Assembly (NCBI GenBank): GCA_016703945.1
Contig: JADJBC010000010.1
Coordinates: 1-64,000, forward strand
Direction: 5' to 3'
Length of the DNA stretch: 64,000 nucleotides
From: Candidatus Aalborgicola danicus
Lineage (GTDB): Bacteria > Pseudomonadota > Gammaproteobacteria > Burkholderiales > Burkholderiaceae_C
Shown: piece after piece, positions 34,112 to 43,252 of the stretch
How the letters are laid out: each line of letters opens with the position of its first letter
Position numbering within the stretch: the stretch's first letter is position 1
The notes under the pieces: model-generated
What the model was told of the DNA's origin: nothing
Database searches by the model: none
The model's input: the letters and a program-made list of their open reading frames with translations, nothing else
Made by a program: the position numbers and the translations under genes

Positions 34112-36535
34112 ATGCGCCCCTTCATTCCTAAATCATGGCTTGCTGCCGCCCGTTGCACGCTGCCCGTCGGCTTATGGCTGGCTTGCACAGCCGCCGCCAT
34201 CGCAGCGCCTGTCAGTATTTCAGACGCCCAAGCATCAGGCAGTGAGCGCAGCCTCACGCTGCAAACCCGCCTGCAACCGGCAAGCGAAGACCTTGGCAAG
34301 TCGATTCGTATTTTTGCCATGGCCCTGGTGCCGTCGGACCAAGGCGGCAAACTGTACGCAAAGTCAGCAGCGGGATGGGAGGCCGTGACTGCCAATACCG
34401 CCCCTAGTCTGATGGCCCCGGTGGTAGCTGACAGCAGCCACGCGGTGGTCCTGGCGCAAGGCGAAGACGCAACTGGCCTGGCAGGTACCACCGTGTATGT
34501 GGGGTACGGTGTTGACACCAGCGGTAATGATTCTGCGCTGGCCGACATGTTGCGCAACGGACGTTACCGCCTGGTCTATACCTTCGCCAGCGGACCCGCT
34601 GTGTCCGAGTGGAGCCTGCAACCGACCACCGAACAAGGGCTGAAAGCCTACTTTCTGGAGGCGCTAGGCCCCACCGGAAAAAGCTACCTGACCACACCCT
34701 GGGCCACGGACGGTATTTTTACCGCCACACCCACCACCGGCGCGGTGACCGCAGTTGGCGCTCCGGTGTCCGTGTCGGGCACCACCTTGCAGGAGGCCGG
34801 TGTGGACGAGGCCGACAGGGTCAAGACCGACGGTGAGGTGGTCTTCAGCCTGGTGCAAAACAGCACCAAGGAGGCGGGCTCCGGTGGTTTGCAACGCCAA
34901 CGATTCGCAGCCAATGCGCCAGACGCGGCGCTCACACCGGTTGACAACCTGAAACTCGCCTTTTCGCCGGACGTGGTGGGCACCGGCCTCTATTGGGACA
35001 ACACACGCCAACAGGTCGCTGTATTGGGGGAATCGGTCTCGCGCTGGGGCATCTATGACGGCTGGTTTGCGCCGCAGGCCTGGACCCAGGGTGCCACCGA
35101 AGTGGCCTTGATCGACACCTCCAGCCCATCGGCCATGTTGACCCGGCGCACCCTGCGCATCAATGCCGCACTGATCGGCTCGCGCCGTCTGGGGCCCACG
35201 CTGTACCTGGTGCTGCGCAGTTATGCCCAGCTACCCGGACTGGACCCCTGGTGGCCCACCGAAAAACTCAGCGCCAACCAGACCCTGCTGGACCGCATGA
35301 CGGTGGCTGCGGTATTGCCCACCCTCTCGATCAACGGCGCTGCCGCCCAACCCCTGGTCGAGGCCACGGCCTGTCTGACCCAGCCGCACAACGCGTTCAA
35401 GAGTGCCGACATCATTACCCTGGTGGCGATTGACCTGGCGGCCGCCACCCACCGCCACGCGGCCCGCTGCTTCACCGGTGGCACCGAGGCGTTTTACATG
35501 TCCGACCAAAGCCTGTACCTGGCCACGACCCGTAGCGGCTACACCTACAGCGGCACGTTCCCGGTCTACTCCGGTCAGTCCAGCACCGACCTTCACAAAT
35601 TTGCGCTCAATGGCCTGGACATGGTCTACCGGGGTTCGGGCAACGTCGTGGGCCACCTGGGCTTCGATCAAAATCGCAAATCGTTTCGTATGGGAGAGCA
35701 CCAGGGCGCATTGCGCGTCATCACCCAGTCGGCCCCCACCTGGGGCGGCTGGTTGGCCGAACCGGTAACCGGTACCACCACACCAGTGCTTGAGTCACCC
35801 GGACACCTGAGCATCTTGCAGGAAAACAATGGCAGCCTGGTGCTGAGCGGCGAATTGCCCAACGCCCGCCGCCCGGCACCGCTGGGCAAGCCCGGCGAGC
35901 AGCTGTATGCATCGCGCTTCCTTGGCAAACGCGGCTTTCTGGTCACCTACCGCCTGACCGACCCGCTGTACGTGCTGGACCTGAGCAACCCGACTGACCC
36001 CTTCATCAGCGGCGAGTTGCAGGTCAGTGGCTACTCGGACTACCTGTTCCCGCTTTCTGAGACGCTGCTGCTGGCGGTGGGCAAGGAAGCCACCTCAGAC
36101 GCCGGTAGCGGTGACGGCCGCTTTGCCTGGTACCAGGGTGTCAAGCTGTCCTTGATTGACCTGACCGACCCCAGCCGCCCGGTTGAGGCAGCGCGCAGCA
36201 TCATCGGCAAACGCGGAACGGACGCCACGGTGTTACACAACCACCATGGCATAGCGATTGCCACTATTGGCAGCAAGGTGCGTGTTGGTTTGCCGGTGAA
36301 TCTGCACGACATTGCACCGCAGCCAATAACCGGCGCGGCCAACGACTACTACCGGTTTACGCACAGCGAACTGCAAAAATTTGACATCGACCTGGGGCAG
36401 AAAAGCCTGAACGCCCGCCCGGCCCTGCCGTCCGGCATAGCTGCCGAGCGCGACATCAGCAACGACCGATCGATCCTGTGGAACGACCAGGTGCACTACT
36501 ACCAGGATGGGGTCTGGCGTTCCGGCGCATGGTGA
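34112..36535 (+). CDS. Secreted beta-propeller domain protein
   Basis: This 807-residue protein has a signal peptide (about residues 1-31, ending AAIAAP), an N-terminal module of about 150 residues (AGTTVYVGYGVDTSG ... MLRNGRYRLVYTF), then the Beta_propel family body with its signature GTTLQEAGVDEADRVKTDGE and VYVLDLSNPTDP-like repeats (LYVLDLSNPTDPFISGELQV, YSDYLFPLSETLLLAVGKEA). Family members are extracytoplasmic and of unknown function. GGAGG lies seven bases before the ATG. The N-terminal module resembles the C-terminus of the protein at 19282. Confidence 0.85.
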   Translation: MRPFIPKSWLAAARCTLPVGLWLACTAAAIAAPVSISDAQASGSERSLTLQTRLQPASEDLGKSIRIFAMALVPSDQGGKLYAKSAAGWEAVTANTAPSLMAPVVADSSHAVVLAQGEDATGLAGTTVYVGYGVDTSGNDSALADMLRNGRYRLVYTFASGPAVSEWSLQPTTEQGLKAYFLEALGPTGKSYLTTPWATDGIFTATPTTGAVTAVGAPVSVSGTTLQEAGVDEADRVKTDGEVVFSLVQNSTKEAGSGGLQRQRFAANAPDAALTPVDNLKLAFSPDVVGTGLYWDNTRQQVAVLGESVSRWGIYDGWFAPQAWTQGATEVALIDTSSPSAMLTRRTLRINAALIGSRRLGPTLYLVLRSYAQLPGLDPWWPTEKLSANQTLLDRMTVAAVLPTLSINGAAAQPLVEATACLTQPHNAFKSADIITLVAIDLAAATHRHAARCFTGGTEAFYMSDQSLYLATTRSGYTYSGTFPVYSGQSSTDLHKFALNGLDMVYRGSGNVVGHLGFDQNRKSFRMGEHQGALRVITQSAPTWGGWLAEPVTGTTTPVLESPGHLSILQENNGSLVLSGELPNARRPAPLGKPGEQLYASRFLGKRGFLVTYRLTDPLYVLDLSNPTDPFISGELQVSGYSDYLFPLSETLLLAVGKEATSDAGSGDGRFAWYQGVKLSLIDLTDPSRPVEAARSIIGKRGTDATVLHNHHGIAIATIGSKVRVGLPVNLHDIAPQPITGAANDYYRFTHSELQKFDIDLGQKSLNARPALPSGIAAERDISNDRSILWNDQVHYYQDGVWRSGAW

Positions 36536-36545
36536 AGTCAGTCGC

Positions 36546-38024
36546 CTACCCCGGCAAGCCCAAAAACATGCGCAAACCCGTGCCCTCATGGGCGTCAAGC
36601 ACCTGAAGCTGGCTGTGGTGAACCCGGGCAATCTCGTCGGCAATCGCCAAGCCCAGACCAGTTCCCTCGCCCTGGGTACCGGCAATGCGGTAAAACCGCT
36701 CCAGCATACGAGCCCGCTCCTGGGGCGGGACGCCGGGGCCGTTGTCTTCGACTTCCAAGAACGGCCGGTCCGCCGTTTCGCCGTCGGGCCGGTACCAGCC
36801 ACAACGCAGTGTGACCCGGCCACCCGCCGGGGTGTAACGAATGGCGTTGTCGACCAGGTTGCCCAACAACTCGCGCAGCAGCCAGGCGTGGCCGGTGACG
36901 TGGGCGTCGGCCGTGTCCAAGCCGAGGTCGATGTCTTTTGCGGTGGCGGCGTCCAGGTGGATTTCCAGCATCACCTCACACAGTTGCTGCAAGTCGACCC
37001 GCTGCATGGGTTGGGTGTGGGCACTGCGCGCATCGGCGCGGGAAAGGGCCAACAACTGGTTCGCCAACTGCGAAGTGCGGCGCACCGCCTGGCGCAATTT
37101 AAAAACCTGATCTGCTCCTAAAGTAATAGCTGTCTTCGCAATGTCTACGTGGGCTAGAGGGCTATTTTCCTTGTAAACATGGCCAGGATCGGCCTGTGCG
37201 GCCGTAGCGCTGACCGCCATGGCCCAGGCCTCCACCTGGGCTTGCAGGGCGGCCAGCGGCGTGCGCAACTGGTGGGCGGCGTCGGCAATAAAGTGTCGTT
37301 GGCTATCGGCCTGGGCATTCACCAGGTCGAACAGCCGGTTCAATGACAACACCAGGGGGCGAACCTCGTCCGGGGAGCTCTCGACATCCAGCGCCGACAG
37401 ATCCCGGGGCGAACGGCGTTCAACCGCCTCCTTCAGCTCGATCAGGGGCCGCAGGGCCCGGCTAACCGCCCAGTTGACGGCAAAAAAAGCCGCGATCACC
37501 AACACCAGATTCGGCAAGGCCACCTTGAACCAGAGCCGGCTTAGCCATTGCTGGCGCGGGTCGGAACCATCGGCCAGGCGCAATACCAGTTCACCACCCG
37601 CCGTTTGCATACGTTGGCTGACGATGCGGTAGGTCACCCCTTCAAACTCCTGGCTGACAAACTCCGCATCAAAGGTGGCCGGGGGCATACCGCTCAACCA
37701 GTCGTTACCCCGCAGCACACTACCGTCGCGCCCGACCAGGGCAAAACCGGATAAACCGGGACGCTCGTTGAGAAAGTCTTCCAGTTGGGGCGCCATCAGC
37801 AGCACCGGGGGTGCCGTGTCGGTTGCGCCCTTGGCAATAACGGAACCCGCCATCAAGGGCACCATGGACAACAGTTGCCGGTCCTGTTGCAGCGCGGCGT
37901 TGTCGGCAGAGCGAAAGTCAAACCAGGTGTTAATGCTGGCCAGCAAAAACAGGGGCAGCAGCAGCAGCAGCAACAGGCGCCGCTGCAGGCCCGATGCCAT
38001 GCCCACTTGCGCGGCCACACTCAC
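36546..38024 (-). CDS. Sensor histidine kinase (TctE/QseC-like) with repeat-encoded insert
   Basis: This 492-residue membrane kinase has a first membrane helix near residues 12-32, a periplasmic sensor domain, a second helix, a HAMP-like linker, a DHp domain with FIADAAHQLRTPLAALQAQV (phospho-His about 251) and an ATPase domain (LLGNLVDNAIRYTP, DNGPGVP, GTGLGLAI). Residues about 285-304 (ENSPLAHVDIAKTAITLGA) are encoded by repeat copy E and sit between the two DHp helices, a position where most relatives have a short loop. The GTG start at 38024 overlaps the TGA of the response regulator gene, so the two are translationally coupled. Signal unknown; TctE-like kinases often respond to tricarboxylates. 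Confidence 0.85.
   Translation of the reverse strand: MSVAAQVGMASGLQRRLLLLLLLPLFLLASINTWFDFRSADNAALQQDRQLLSMVPLMAGSVIAKGATDTAPPVLLMAPQLEDFLNERPGLSGFALVGRDGSVLRGNDWLSGMPPATFDAEFVSQEFEGVTYRIVSQRMQTAGGELVLRLADGSDPRQQWLSRLWFKVALPNLVLVIAAFFAVNWAVSRALRPLIELKEAVERRSPRDLSALDVESSPDEVRPLVLSLNRLFDLVNAQADSQRHFIADAAHQLRTPLAALQAQVEAWAMAVSATAAQADPGHVYKENSPLAHVDIAKTAITLGADQVFKLRQAVRRTSQLANQLLALSRADARSAHTQPMQRVDLQQLCEVMLEIHLDAATAKDIDLGLDTADAHVTGHAWLLRELLGNLVDNAIRYTPAGGRVTLRCGWYRPDGETADRPFLEVEDNGPGVPPQERARMLERFYRIAGTQGEGTGLGLAIADEIARVHHSQLQVLDAHEGTGLRMFLGLPG
37113..37170 (+). repeat. Dispersed ~60-bp repeat, copy E, in frame inside the histidine kinase gene
   Basis: It reads gctcctaaagtaatagctgt, then cttcgcaatgtctacgtggg and ctagagggctattttcc. 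It is antisense to the kinase gene and is translated in the same repeat frame as copy A. Confidence 0.8.
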
Positions 38025-38725
38025 GGTGGGGTCAGCAATTCCAGCCGGTAGCCAAAACCGCGGATCGAGCGCAAGGCCAGGCCATGGGGTTCGAGCTTGC
38101 CGCGCAAACGGGAGATATAGACCTCCACCGCATTCGGCGTGATTTCCTTGTCCCAACCGGTCAGGGCCTGCAACAGCTTGTCTTTGTTGGCGGGCTTGGG
38201 GGCCTGCAACATCAGGTATTCCATGACGGTCCATTCACGCGGACCCAGCTCAATCGGCACACACGGTCCGGCCGCGCCACCCGCTGCGATGGGGCGTATG
38301 CAGGCCTGGCGCAACGCGGTGTCCAGTTCCAGCGGACCAAAACTCAACGTGGCCGAGGTGGCGGCCTGCGAGCGGCGCAGCAGTGCGCGCAGCCGGGCCA
38401 GCAGCTCGGGCAGCTCAAACGGCTTGACCATGTAGTCATCACCACCCATGTCCAGCCCCTGGACCCGGTCTTGCAGCGCATCACGTGCTGTCAATATGAG
38501 AACCGGCATCGCATGTCCGGCCTTGCGCAGGGTTTGGGTCAGCATGAGGCCGTCCATAACGGGCAGGCCGATGTCGATGACGGCCAGGTCGAAGGTCTCG
38601 GCGCGGGTGACCTCCAAAGCACGTTCGGCACTGCCCACCCAGTCCACCGCATACCCTGCGCCGGTCAGGCCCAACTTGATGCCGCTGGCCACCATGACAT
38701 CGTCTTCTACCAATAAGAGTCGCAT
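38021..38725 (-). CDS. OmpR-family response regulator
   Basis: This 234-residue protein has a receiver domain (MRLLLVEDDVMVASGIKLGL, phospho-Asp in DLAVIDIGLPVMDG about residue 51, LTARD, KPFELPELLARLRAL) and a C-terminal winged helix (LGPREWTVMEYLMLQAPKPA, NAVEVYISRLRGKLEPHGL, IRGFGYRL). It is cognate to the kinase whose GTG overlaps its stop. Repeat copy F lies directly upstream and supplies the CTGGAGG Shine-Dalgarno eight bases before the ATG. Confidence 0.92.
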   Translation of the reverse strand: MRLLLVEDDVMVASGIKLGLTGAGYAVDWVGSAERALEVTRAETFDLAVIDIGLPVMDGLMLTQTLRKAGHAMPVLILTARDALQDRVQGLDMGGDDYMVKPFELPELLARLRALLRRSQAATSATLSFGPLELDTALRQACIRPIAAGGAAGPCVPIELGPREWTVMEYLMLQAPKPANKDKLLQALTGWDKEITPNAVEVYISRLRGKLEPHGLALRSIRGFGYRLELLTPP

Positions 38726-38782
38726 AAAACTGGCCTCCAGCCCCCGTGAAACGGGCGTAACTAGCTACAAAAACAATAGCGC
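38726..38782 (-). repeat. Dispersed ~60-bp repeat, copy F, forming the leader of the response regulator gene
   Basis: On the minus strand it reads gctattgtttttgtagctag, then ttacgcccgtttcacggggg and ctggaggccagtttt, ending one base before the ATG. Its conserved ggctggagg block falls at ribosome-binding distance. Confidence 0.75.
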
Positions 38783-38816
38783 ACCAAGCTTCGACCGGGA
38801 TGACCAGCGTCGCCGC

Positions 38817-39707
38817 TCAGTGCGAGCGGATCATGGTGCCAAAGGCCTGTTCCGTCAAAATTTCCAGCAGCAGCACATGGGGCACCCGCCCATCGATGAT
38901 GTGCACGGCGTTGACGCCACTCTTGGCCGCGTCCAGCGCGCCGGCAATCTTGGGCAACATGCCGCCGGAAATGGTGCCGTCGGCAAACAATTCGTCAATG
39001 CGCCGCGCTGTCAAATCGGTCAGCAGTTCGCCATCTTTGTTGAGAACGCCGCTGATATTGGTCAACATCAGCAGCTTTTCGGCCTTGAGCACGGTGGCCA
39101 GCTTGGCCGCCACCACGTCAGCGTTGATGTTGTAACTCTCGTTGTTTTCGCCAAATCCAATCGGGCTGATAACGGGAATGAAAGCGTCATCCTGCAGGGC
39201 TTTGACCACGCTGGGGTCTATGCTGAGGATGTCACCGACCTGGCCCACGTCGTGCTCGACATTGGGATCGGCGTTGTCCAGCATCTTGAGTTTTTGGGCC
39301 CGGATCATGCCGCCGTCGCGTCCTGTCAGGCCCACAGCCTTGCCGCCGGCCTGGTTGATCAGGCCCACGATGTCCTGCTGCACCTCGCCACCCAGCACCC
39401 ACTCCACCACTTCCATGGTTTCGGCATCTGTTACGCGCATGCCCTGGATGAATTCACCCTTCTTGCCCAGGCGTTTCAGGGCGTTTTCGATCTGCGGGCC
39501 GCCGCCGTGCACCACCACCGGGTTGATGCCCACCAGCTTCAAGAGCACCACGTCTTCGGCAAAGTCGGCCTGCAAGGCCGGGTCGGTCATGGCGTTACCG
39601 CCGTATTTGATGACCATGGTTTTGCCGTGGTACTTGCGGATATAGGGCAGGGCCTGGGCCAGGATTTCGGCCTTTTCGCGAGGGGGAATATGCGCGGTGT
39701 CAGTCAT
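38817..39707 (-). CDS. argB: Acetylglutamate kinase ArgB
   Basis: This 296-residue protein is of ArgB length with the family motifs IRKYHGKTMVIKYGGNAM (about residues 22-39), VVVHGGGPQIENALKRLG, NINADVVAAKLA and TNISGVLNKDG. It phosphorylates N-acetylglutamate in arginine biosynthesis, in the cytoplasm. The ATG at 39707 is chosen; a frame reaching 39809 has no family support. It stands alone on the minus strand, followed by the two-component genes after the repeat. Confidence 0.95.
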   Translation of the reverse strand: MTDTAHIPPREKAEILAQALPYIRKYHGKTMVIKYGGNAMTDPALQADFAEDVVLLKLVGINPVVVHGGGPQIENALKRLGKKGEFIQGMRVTDAETMEVVEWVLGGEVQQDIVGLINQAGGKAVGLTGRDGGMIRAQKLKMLDNADPNVEHDVGQVGDILSIDPSVVKALQDDAFIPVISPIGFGENNESYNINADVVAAKLATVLKAEKLLMLTNISGVLNKDGELLTDLTARRIDELFADGTISGGMLPKIAGALDAAKSGVNAVHIIDGRVPHVLLLEILTEQAFGTMIRSH

Positions 39708-39759
39708 GGTGATGGGGTCGCTCTGTCGAGGTTGCAGGGAGTGTGCGGATTGTGCCGCA

Positions 39760-41478
39760 TCAGGCGCTGCCGCTGGCAATGGGCGGCGGCGAAAAACGCT
39801 CCAGCACATGCTGGGTCATGCCCTTGGCCAGCTCTTCCTCACCAAAGAAGACCATGCCAATGCTGTCCTCACGCAGCAAGTTGGACTCAGCCTCGCTGTG
39901 GGTGCGCAACACAATCTCGATGCCAGGGTTGAGAGCGCGGGCGGTATCAGCCATTTGCCGCACCCCTACAGGGTCGGGTGTCGCAATCACCAGCATGGCG
40001 GCATGGGCGATGTGCGCTTGTATCAGCACCTCCGGATCTGCCGCACTGCCGGACACGGCTGCAACACCCTGGCTGCGCAACTGCTCCACCAATTCCCGGT
40101 TTTGCTCGGCCACCACATAGGGGATGCCCCCGGCATCCATGGCCTTGGCAATGCGTTGACCCACCCGGCCGTAGCCCACCAGCACCACTTGGCCTTCCAG
40201 GTATTTGCGCTCGGTGCTCATGGGCAGCTCGGCAAACGGGTCTTGCCGCTGCTCCAGGCGGCGGGCCAGTTCCGAGTGCCCCAACACCCAGCGGCGAAAG
40301 GGCTCCACAGCAGCAAACAGCAAGGGGTTCAGTGCAATCGAGATCAGCGCACCGGCCAGCACCAGGCTCATGCCCATGGCGGGCAACAGGCCCAGCGCCA
40401 CACCCAGGCCGGCCAGGATGAACGAAAACTCGCCAATCTGCGCCAGGCTGGCGGCCACGGTCAGCGCGGTATTGATGGGGTAACGCAAGGCCAGCACCAG
40501 TGCTGCTGCCACCAGCGCCTTGCCCAGGATGATGATGGCCACCACGGCCAGCACCCGCAGGGGCTGCTCCAGCAGGATGGCCGGCTCAAACAACATGCCC
40601 ACCGACACAAAAAACAGCACCGAGAAGGCATCGCGCAGCGGCAGCGATTCTTCCGCCGCCCGGTGGCTGAACTCGGATTCCCGCATCACCATGCCGGCGA
40701 AAAAGGCACCCAGCGCAAACGACACGCTGAACAGGGCCGAGGCGCCGTAGGCAATACCAATTGCCGTAGCGATGACGGCAAGCGTGAACAACTCCCGCGA
40801 ACCGGTGCGCGCCACCTGCCACAACAACCAGGGCAGCGCGCGGCGACCCACCACCAGCATCAGCGCAATAAAGGCCGCAACCTGCAACAAGGTTTGGCCA
40901 ATGGCCATCCAGATCGGCTTGGTTTCAGCCACCGGGGTAGCGCTGGTACCGCCCAATACACCCGCCAGCGGCGGCAGCAACACCAGAACCAGCACCGTGG
41001 CCAGGTCCTCCACCACCAGCCAGCCCACCGCAATCCGCCCATTCATGGTGTCCAGCACCCCACGGGCTTCCAGCGCCTTGAGCAAGACCACGGTGCTGGC
41101 GCAGGACAGCGACAGGCCCAAAATCAGGCCATTGCCAAAACTCCAGCCCCACCACCAGGCGGTGACCATGCCCAAAGCTGTCGCCAGCCCCATCTGTAGC
41201 ACCGCGCCGGGAACGGCAATCCGCTTGACGGCCAGCAGGTCGTTGAGCGAAAAGTGCAGCCCCACGCCAAACATCAGCAGCATGACGCCGATCTCCGACA
41301 ACTGGGATGCCATGTGGACGTCGGCCACAAAACCTGGGGTGGCAGGACCAATCACAATGCCCGCCAGCAAATAACCCACCAGCGCCGGCACCTTGATCCG
41401 CTCCGCCAGAAAACCCAGAACCAGTGCAACGCCAAAGCCGGCCGTGATGGTCGTAATAAGGGGGATGTTGTGTTCCAT
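39760..41478 (-). CDS. Kef-type cation:proton antiporter with TrkA-N domain (YbaL-like)
   Basis: This 572-residue protein has an N-terminal Na+/H+ exchanger membrane domain of about 12 helices (VPALVGYLLAGIVIGPATPG, EIGVMLLMFGVGLHFSLNDL, SLSCASTVVLLKALEARG, RIAVGWLVVEDLATVLVLVL) and a C-terminal Rossmann TrkA-N domain (QVVLVGYGRVGQRIAKAMDA, about residues 415-434). The length and layout fit the YbaL/RosB branch, which lacks the longer KefC tail. It would exchange K+ or Na+ for protons. It is divergent from the MlaF-like gene. Confidence 0.88.
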   Translation of the reverse strand: MEHNIPLITTITAGFGVALVLGFLAERIKVPALVGYLLAGIVIGPATPGFVADVHMASQLSEIGVMLLMFGVGLHFSLNDLLAVKRIAVPGAVLQMGLATALGMVTAWWWGWSFGNGLILGLSLSCASTVVLLKALEARGVLDTMNGRIAVGWLVVEDLATVLVLVLLPPLAGVLGGTSATPVAETKPIWMAIGQTLLQVAAFIALMLVVGRRALPWLLWQVARTGSRELFTLAVIATAIGIAYGASALFSVSFALGAFFAGMVMRESEFSHRAAEESLPLRDAFSVLFFVSVGMLFEPAILLEQPLRVLAVVAIIILGKALVAAALVLALRYPINTALTVAASLAQIGEFSFILAGLGVALGLLPAMGMSLVLAGALISIALNPLLFAAVEPFRRWVLGHSELARRLEQRQDPFAELPMSTERKYLEGQVVLVGYGRVGQRIAKAMDAGGIPYVVAEQNRELVEQLRSQGVAAVSGSAADPEVLIQAHIAHAAMLVIATPDPVGVRQMADTARALNPGIEIVLRTHSEAESNLLREDSIGMVFFGEEELAKGMTQHVLERFSPPPIASGSA

Positions 41479-41565
41479 TGTTCTTTGCCGTTAGTCAGGC
41501 CGGTGGACCCGAAAGTGGGATCCCCTATCATTGGGGCGCCGCACCCCTGCGCGGCTTGAGTTCTT

Positions 41566-42414
41566 ATGTCCATTATCCCAAGCCCCTCCCTCATAGAGTT
41601 TCGCAAGCTGCGTTTTGCGTACACAGACCACCCGGTGCTGGACTCCATTTCGCTGCGTATCCCCCGCGGCAAGGTCACCGCCCTGATTGGGCCCATGGGC
41701 GCCGGCAAGACCACGGCCTTGCGCCTGATGGGCGGCGAACAGCGCGCCCAGTCGGGTGAAATGTTGTTTGATGGGCAGGACGTGACCCACATGAACCAGC
41801 GCCAGCTCTACGCGGCGCGACGCCGTATGGGCATGCTGTTCCAGTTTGGTGCCTTGTTTGCCGACCTGAGTGTGTTTGAGAACGTGGCCTTTCCGCTGCG
41901 CGAACACACCGACCTGCCCGAGGCCCTGATCCGCGACATCGTGCTGATGAAACTCAACGCCGTGGGCCTGCGCGGCGCACGCGACCTGCTGCCCAGCGAA
42001 GTCTCGGGCGGTATGGCCCGGCGCATTGCGCTGGCCCGCGCCATTGCGCTGGACCCCGAACTGGTGATGTACGACGAGCCGTTTTCCGGCCTGGACCCGA
42101 TTTCGTTAAAAACTGCGGCCCGCCTGATCCGCCAGCTAAACGACGCCATGGGCCTGACCAGTGTGTTTGTGTCGCATGAGCTCAAACAGACGCTGGAGAT
42201 TGCCGACCATGTGATCATTCTGGCCAATGGCCAGGTGGCAATCGAAGGCACGCCCGACGAAGTGCGCAACAGCACCGACGCCATGGTTTACCAGTATCTC
42301 AACGCCAAGCCCGACGGGCCGGTGCGTTTCCACTTCCCCGGGCTTGCCGTGGAAGAGGACTTTGCGCTGGTAGCGCCTCAGAAACCGCGTACCGGCATGT
42401 CCGCGCCGCGTTGA
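41566..42414 (+). CDS. mlaF: MlaF-like ABC transporter ATP-binding protein, orphan
   Basis: This 282-residue ATPase has a Walker A (GPMGAGKTT, about residues 43-51), Q-loop (MGMLFQFGALFADLSVFENV), signature (LPSEVSGGMARRIALARAIA), Walker B (LVMYDEPFSGLDPIS) and H-loop (VFVSHEL). The FQFGALFADLSV and SGGMARR text is typical of MlaF, which powers retrograde phospholipid transport with MlaE, MlaD and MlaB. None of those genes follows here; instead a convergent PhyH gene overlaps its 3' end by 37 bases. It may pair with a complex encoded elsewhere. Confidence 0.82.
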   Translation: MSIIPSPSLIEFRKLRFAYTDHPVLDSISLRIPRGKVTALIGPMGAGKTTALRLMGGEQRAQSGEMLFDGQDVTHMNQRQLYAARRRMGMLFQFGALFADLSVFENVAFPLREHTDLPEALIRDIVLMKLNAVGLRGARDLLPSEVSGGMARRIALARAIALDPELVMYDEPFSGLDPISLKTAARLIRQLNDAMGLTSVFVSHELKQTLEIADHVIILANGQVAIEGTPDEVRNSTDAMVYQYLNAKPDGPVRFHFPGLAVEEDFALVAPQKPRTGMSAPR

Positions 42415-43214
42415 ATCCAATTGGCGGAGGAATAGAGTGCTGCTGCGTCCGTCACATGCAAGGTGTACGCATGGCGTGACGCACTGGAGCGATTGGGTGC
42501 GCTGTAGTGCGGCAACAAGCCATGAAACACCACCAAAGTACCCGCCTCGACTTCCAGCGGCATGGCCGTGATGCTGCCCGGCCACGGTGTGGCGTCCAGT
42601 TTTTGCATGGTGACCTGGTCACCGTGGCGCACGAAGCGTTCACGCAGCGGGCTGCGGTGTGCACCGGGCTGTGTCCACAAACAACCGTTGTGGACCGTCG
42701 CGTCTTCCAGCGCAAACCAGAAGGTGGTTACGCTGATCGGCGTGGTCTCGAAAAACGTGGCGTCCTGGTGCCACCCGACTTCGCCGCCGATGCCGGGTTG
42801 TTTGAAGATGTACATGGACTGCCATATTTCAGGCTGCGCAAGGCCCAGACCCCGGGCGATCTGCTGCAGTTCCGGTCCGCGTGAAAAGTCCGAAAAAACA
42901 GGGTCCAGGTCATGCATTGCGTGCCCGATCTTGTTGATCGACAGCGCCTTGGCCTGGCGCAACTCACCATCGGGCCCGAAGGCCTCTTCTTCAAAGAAGC
43001 AACTCGTATTCACCGCGGAATCCAGAAAGTAGCGGTCAATCAAACGCACCTGGTCGTTGGTCGTGAAGATGGTTTTGCTTGCTGGCGGAATAAAAGCGTC
43101 CACGATGTCCCCAGCCCGCTGGCGTAGCACCTGCATCGCCTCTGGTGATTTGAAGTTCGGCAACACGAGGTATCCGTCGCGTTGGTAGGTGGCTTGTTGT
43201 TCAGAAGTCAGCAT
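42378..43214 (-). CDS. Phytanoyl-CoA dioxygenase (PhyH) family protein
   Basis: This 278-residue protein is an Fe(II)/2-oxoglutarate oxygenase of the PhyH family. The iron site reads WHQDATFFET (about residue 148), with the second His in VVFHGLLPHYSAPNRS (about 232) and nearby Arg in the SRHAYTLHV segment for 2-oxoglutarate. Related eukaryotic proteins (PHYHD1) hydroxylate acyl-CoA-like substrates; the bacterial substrate is unknown. Its 3' end overlaps that of the MlaF-like gene on the other strand by 37 bases. Confidence 0.87.
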   Translation of the reverse strand: MLTSEQQATYQRDGYLVLPNFKSPEAMQVLRQRAGDIVDAFIPPASKTIFTTNDQVRLIDRYFLDSAVNTSCFFEEEAFGPDGELRQAKALSINKIGHAMHDLDPVFSDFSRGPELQQIARGLGLAQPEIWQSMYIFKQPGIGGEVGWHQDATFFETTPISVTTFWFALEDATVHNGCLWTQPGAHRSPLRERFVRHGDQVTMQKLDATPWPGSITAMPLEVEAGTLVVFHGLLPHYSAPNRSSASRHAYTLHVTDAAALYSSANWIQRGADMPVRGF

Positions 43215-43252
43215 GCGGGGTCTTTTTTAACCACCCAGTATAGGCAACTCAG

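Noticed and set aside
39697..41199. 500-codon plus-strand open frame opposite the antiporter gene
   Set aside because: Its His/Gln-rich composition is the complement of hydrophobic membrane codons; it is not a real protein.
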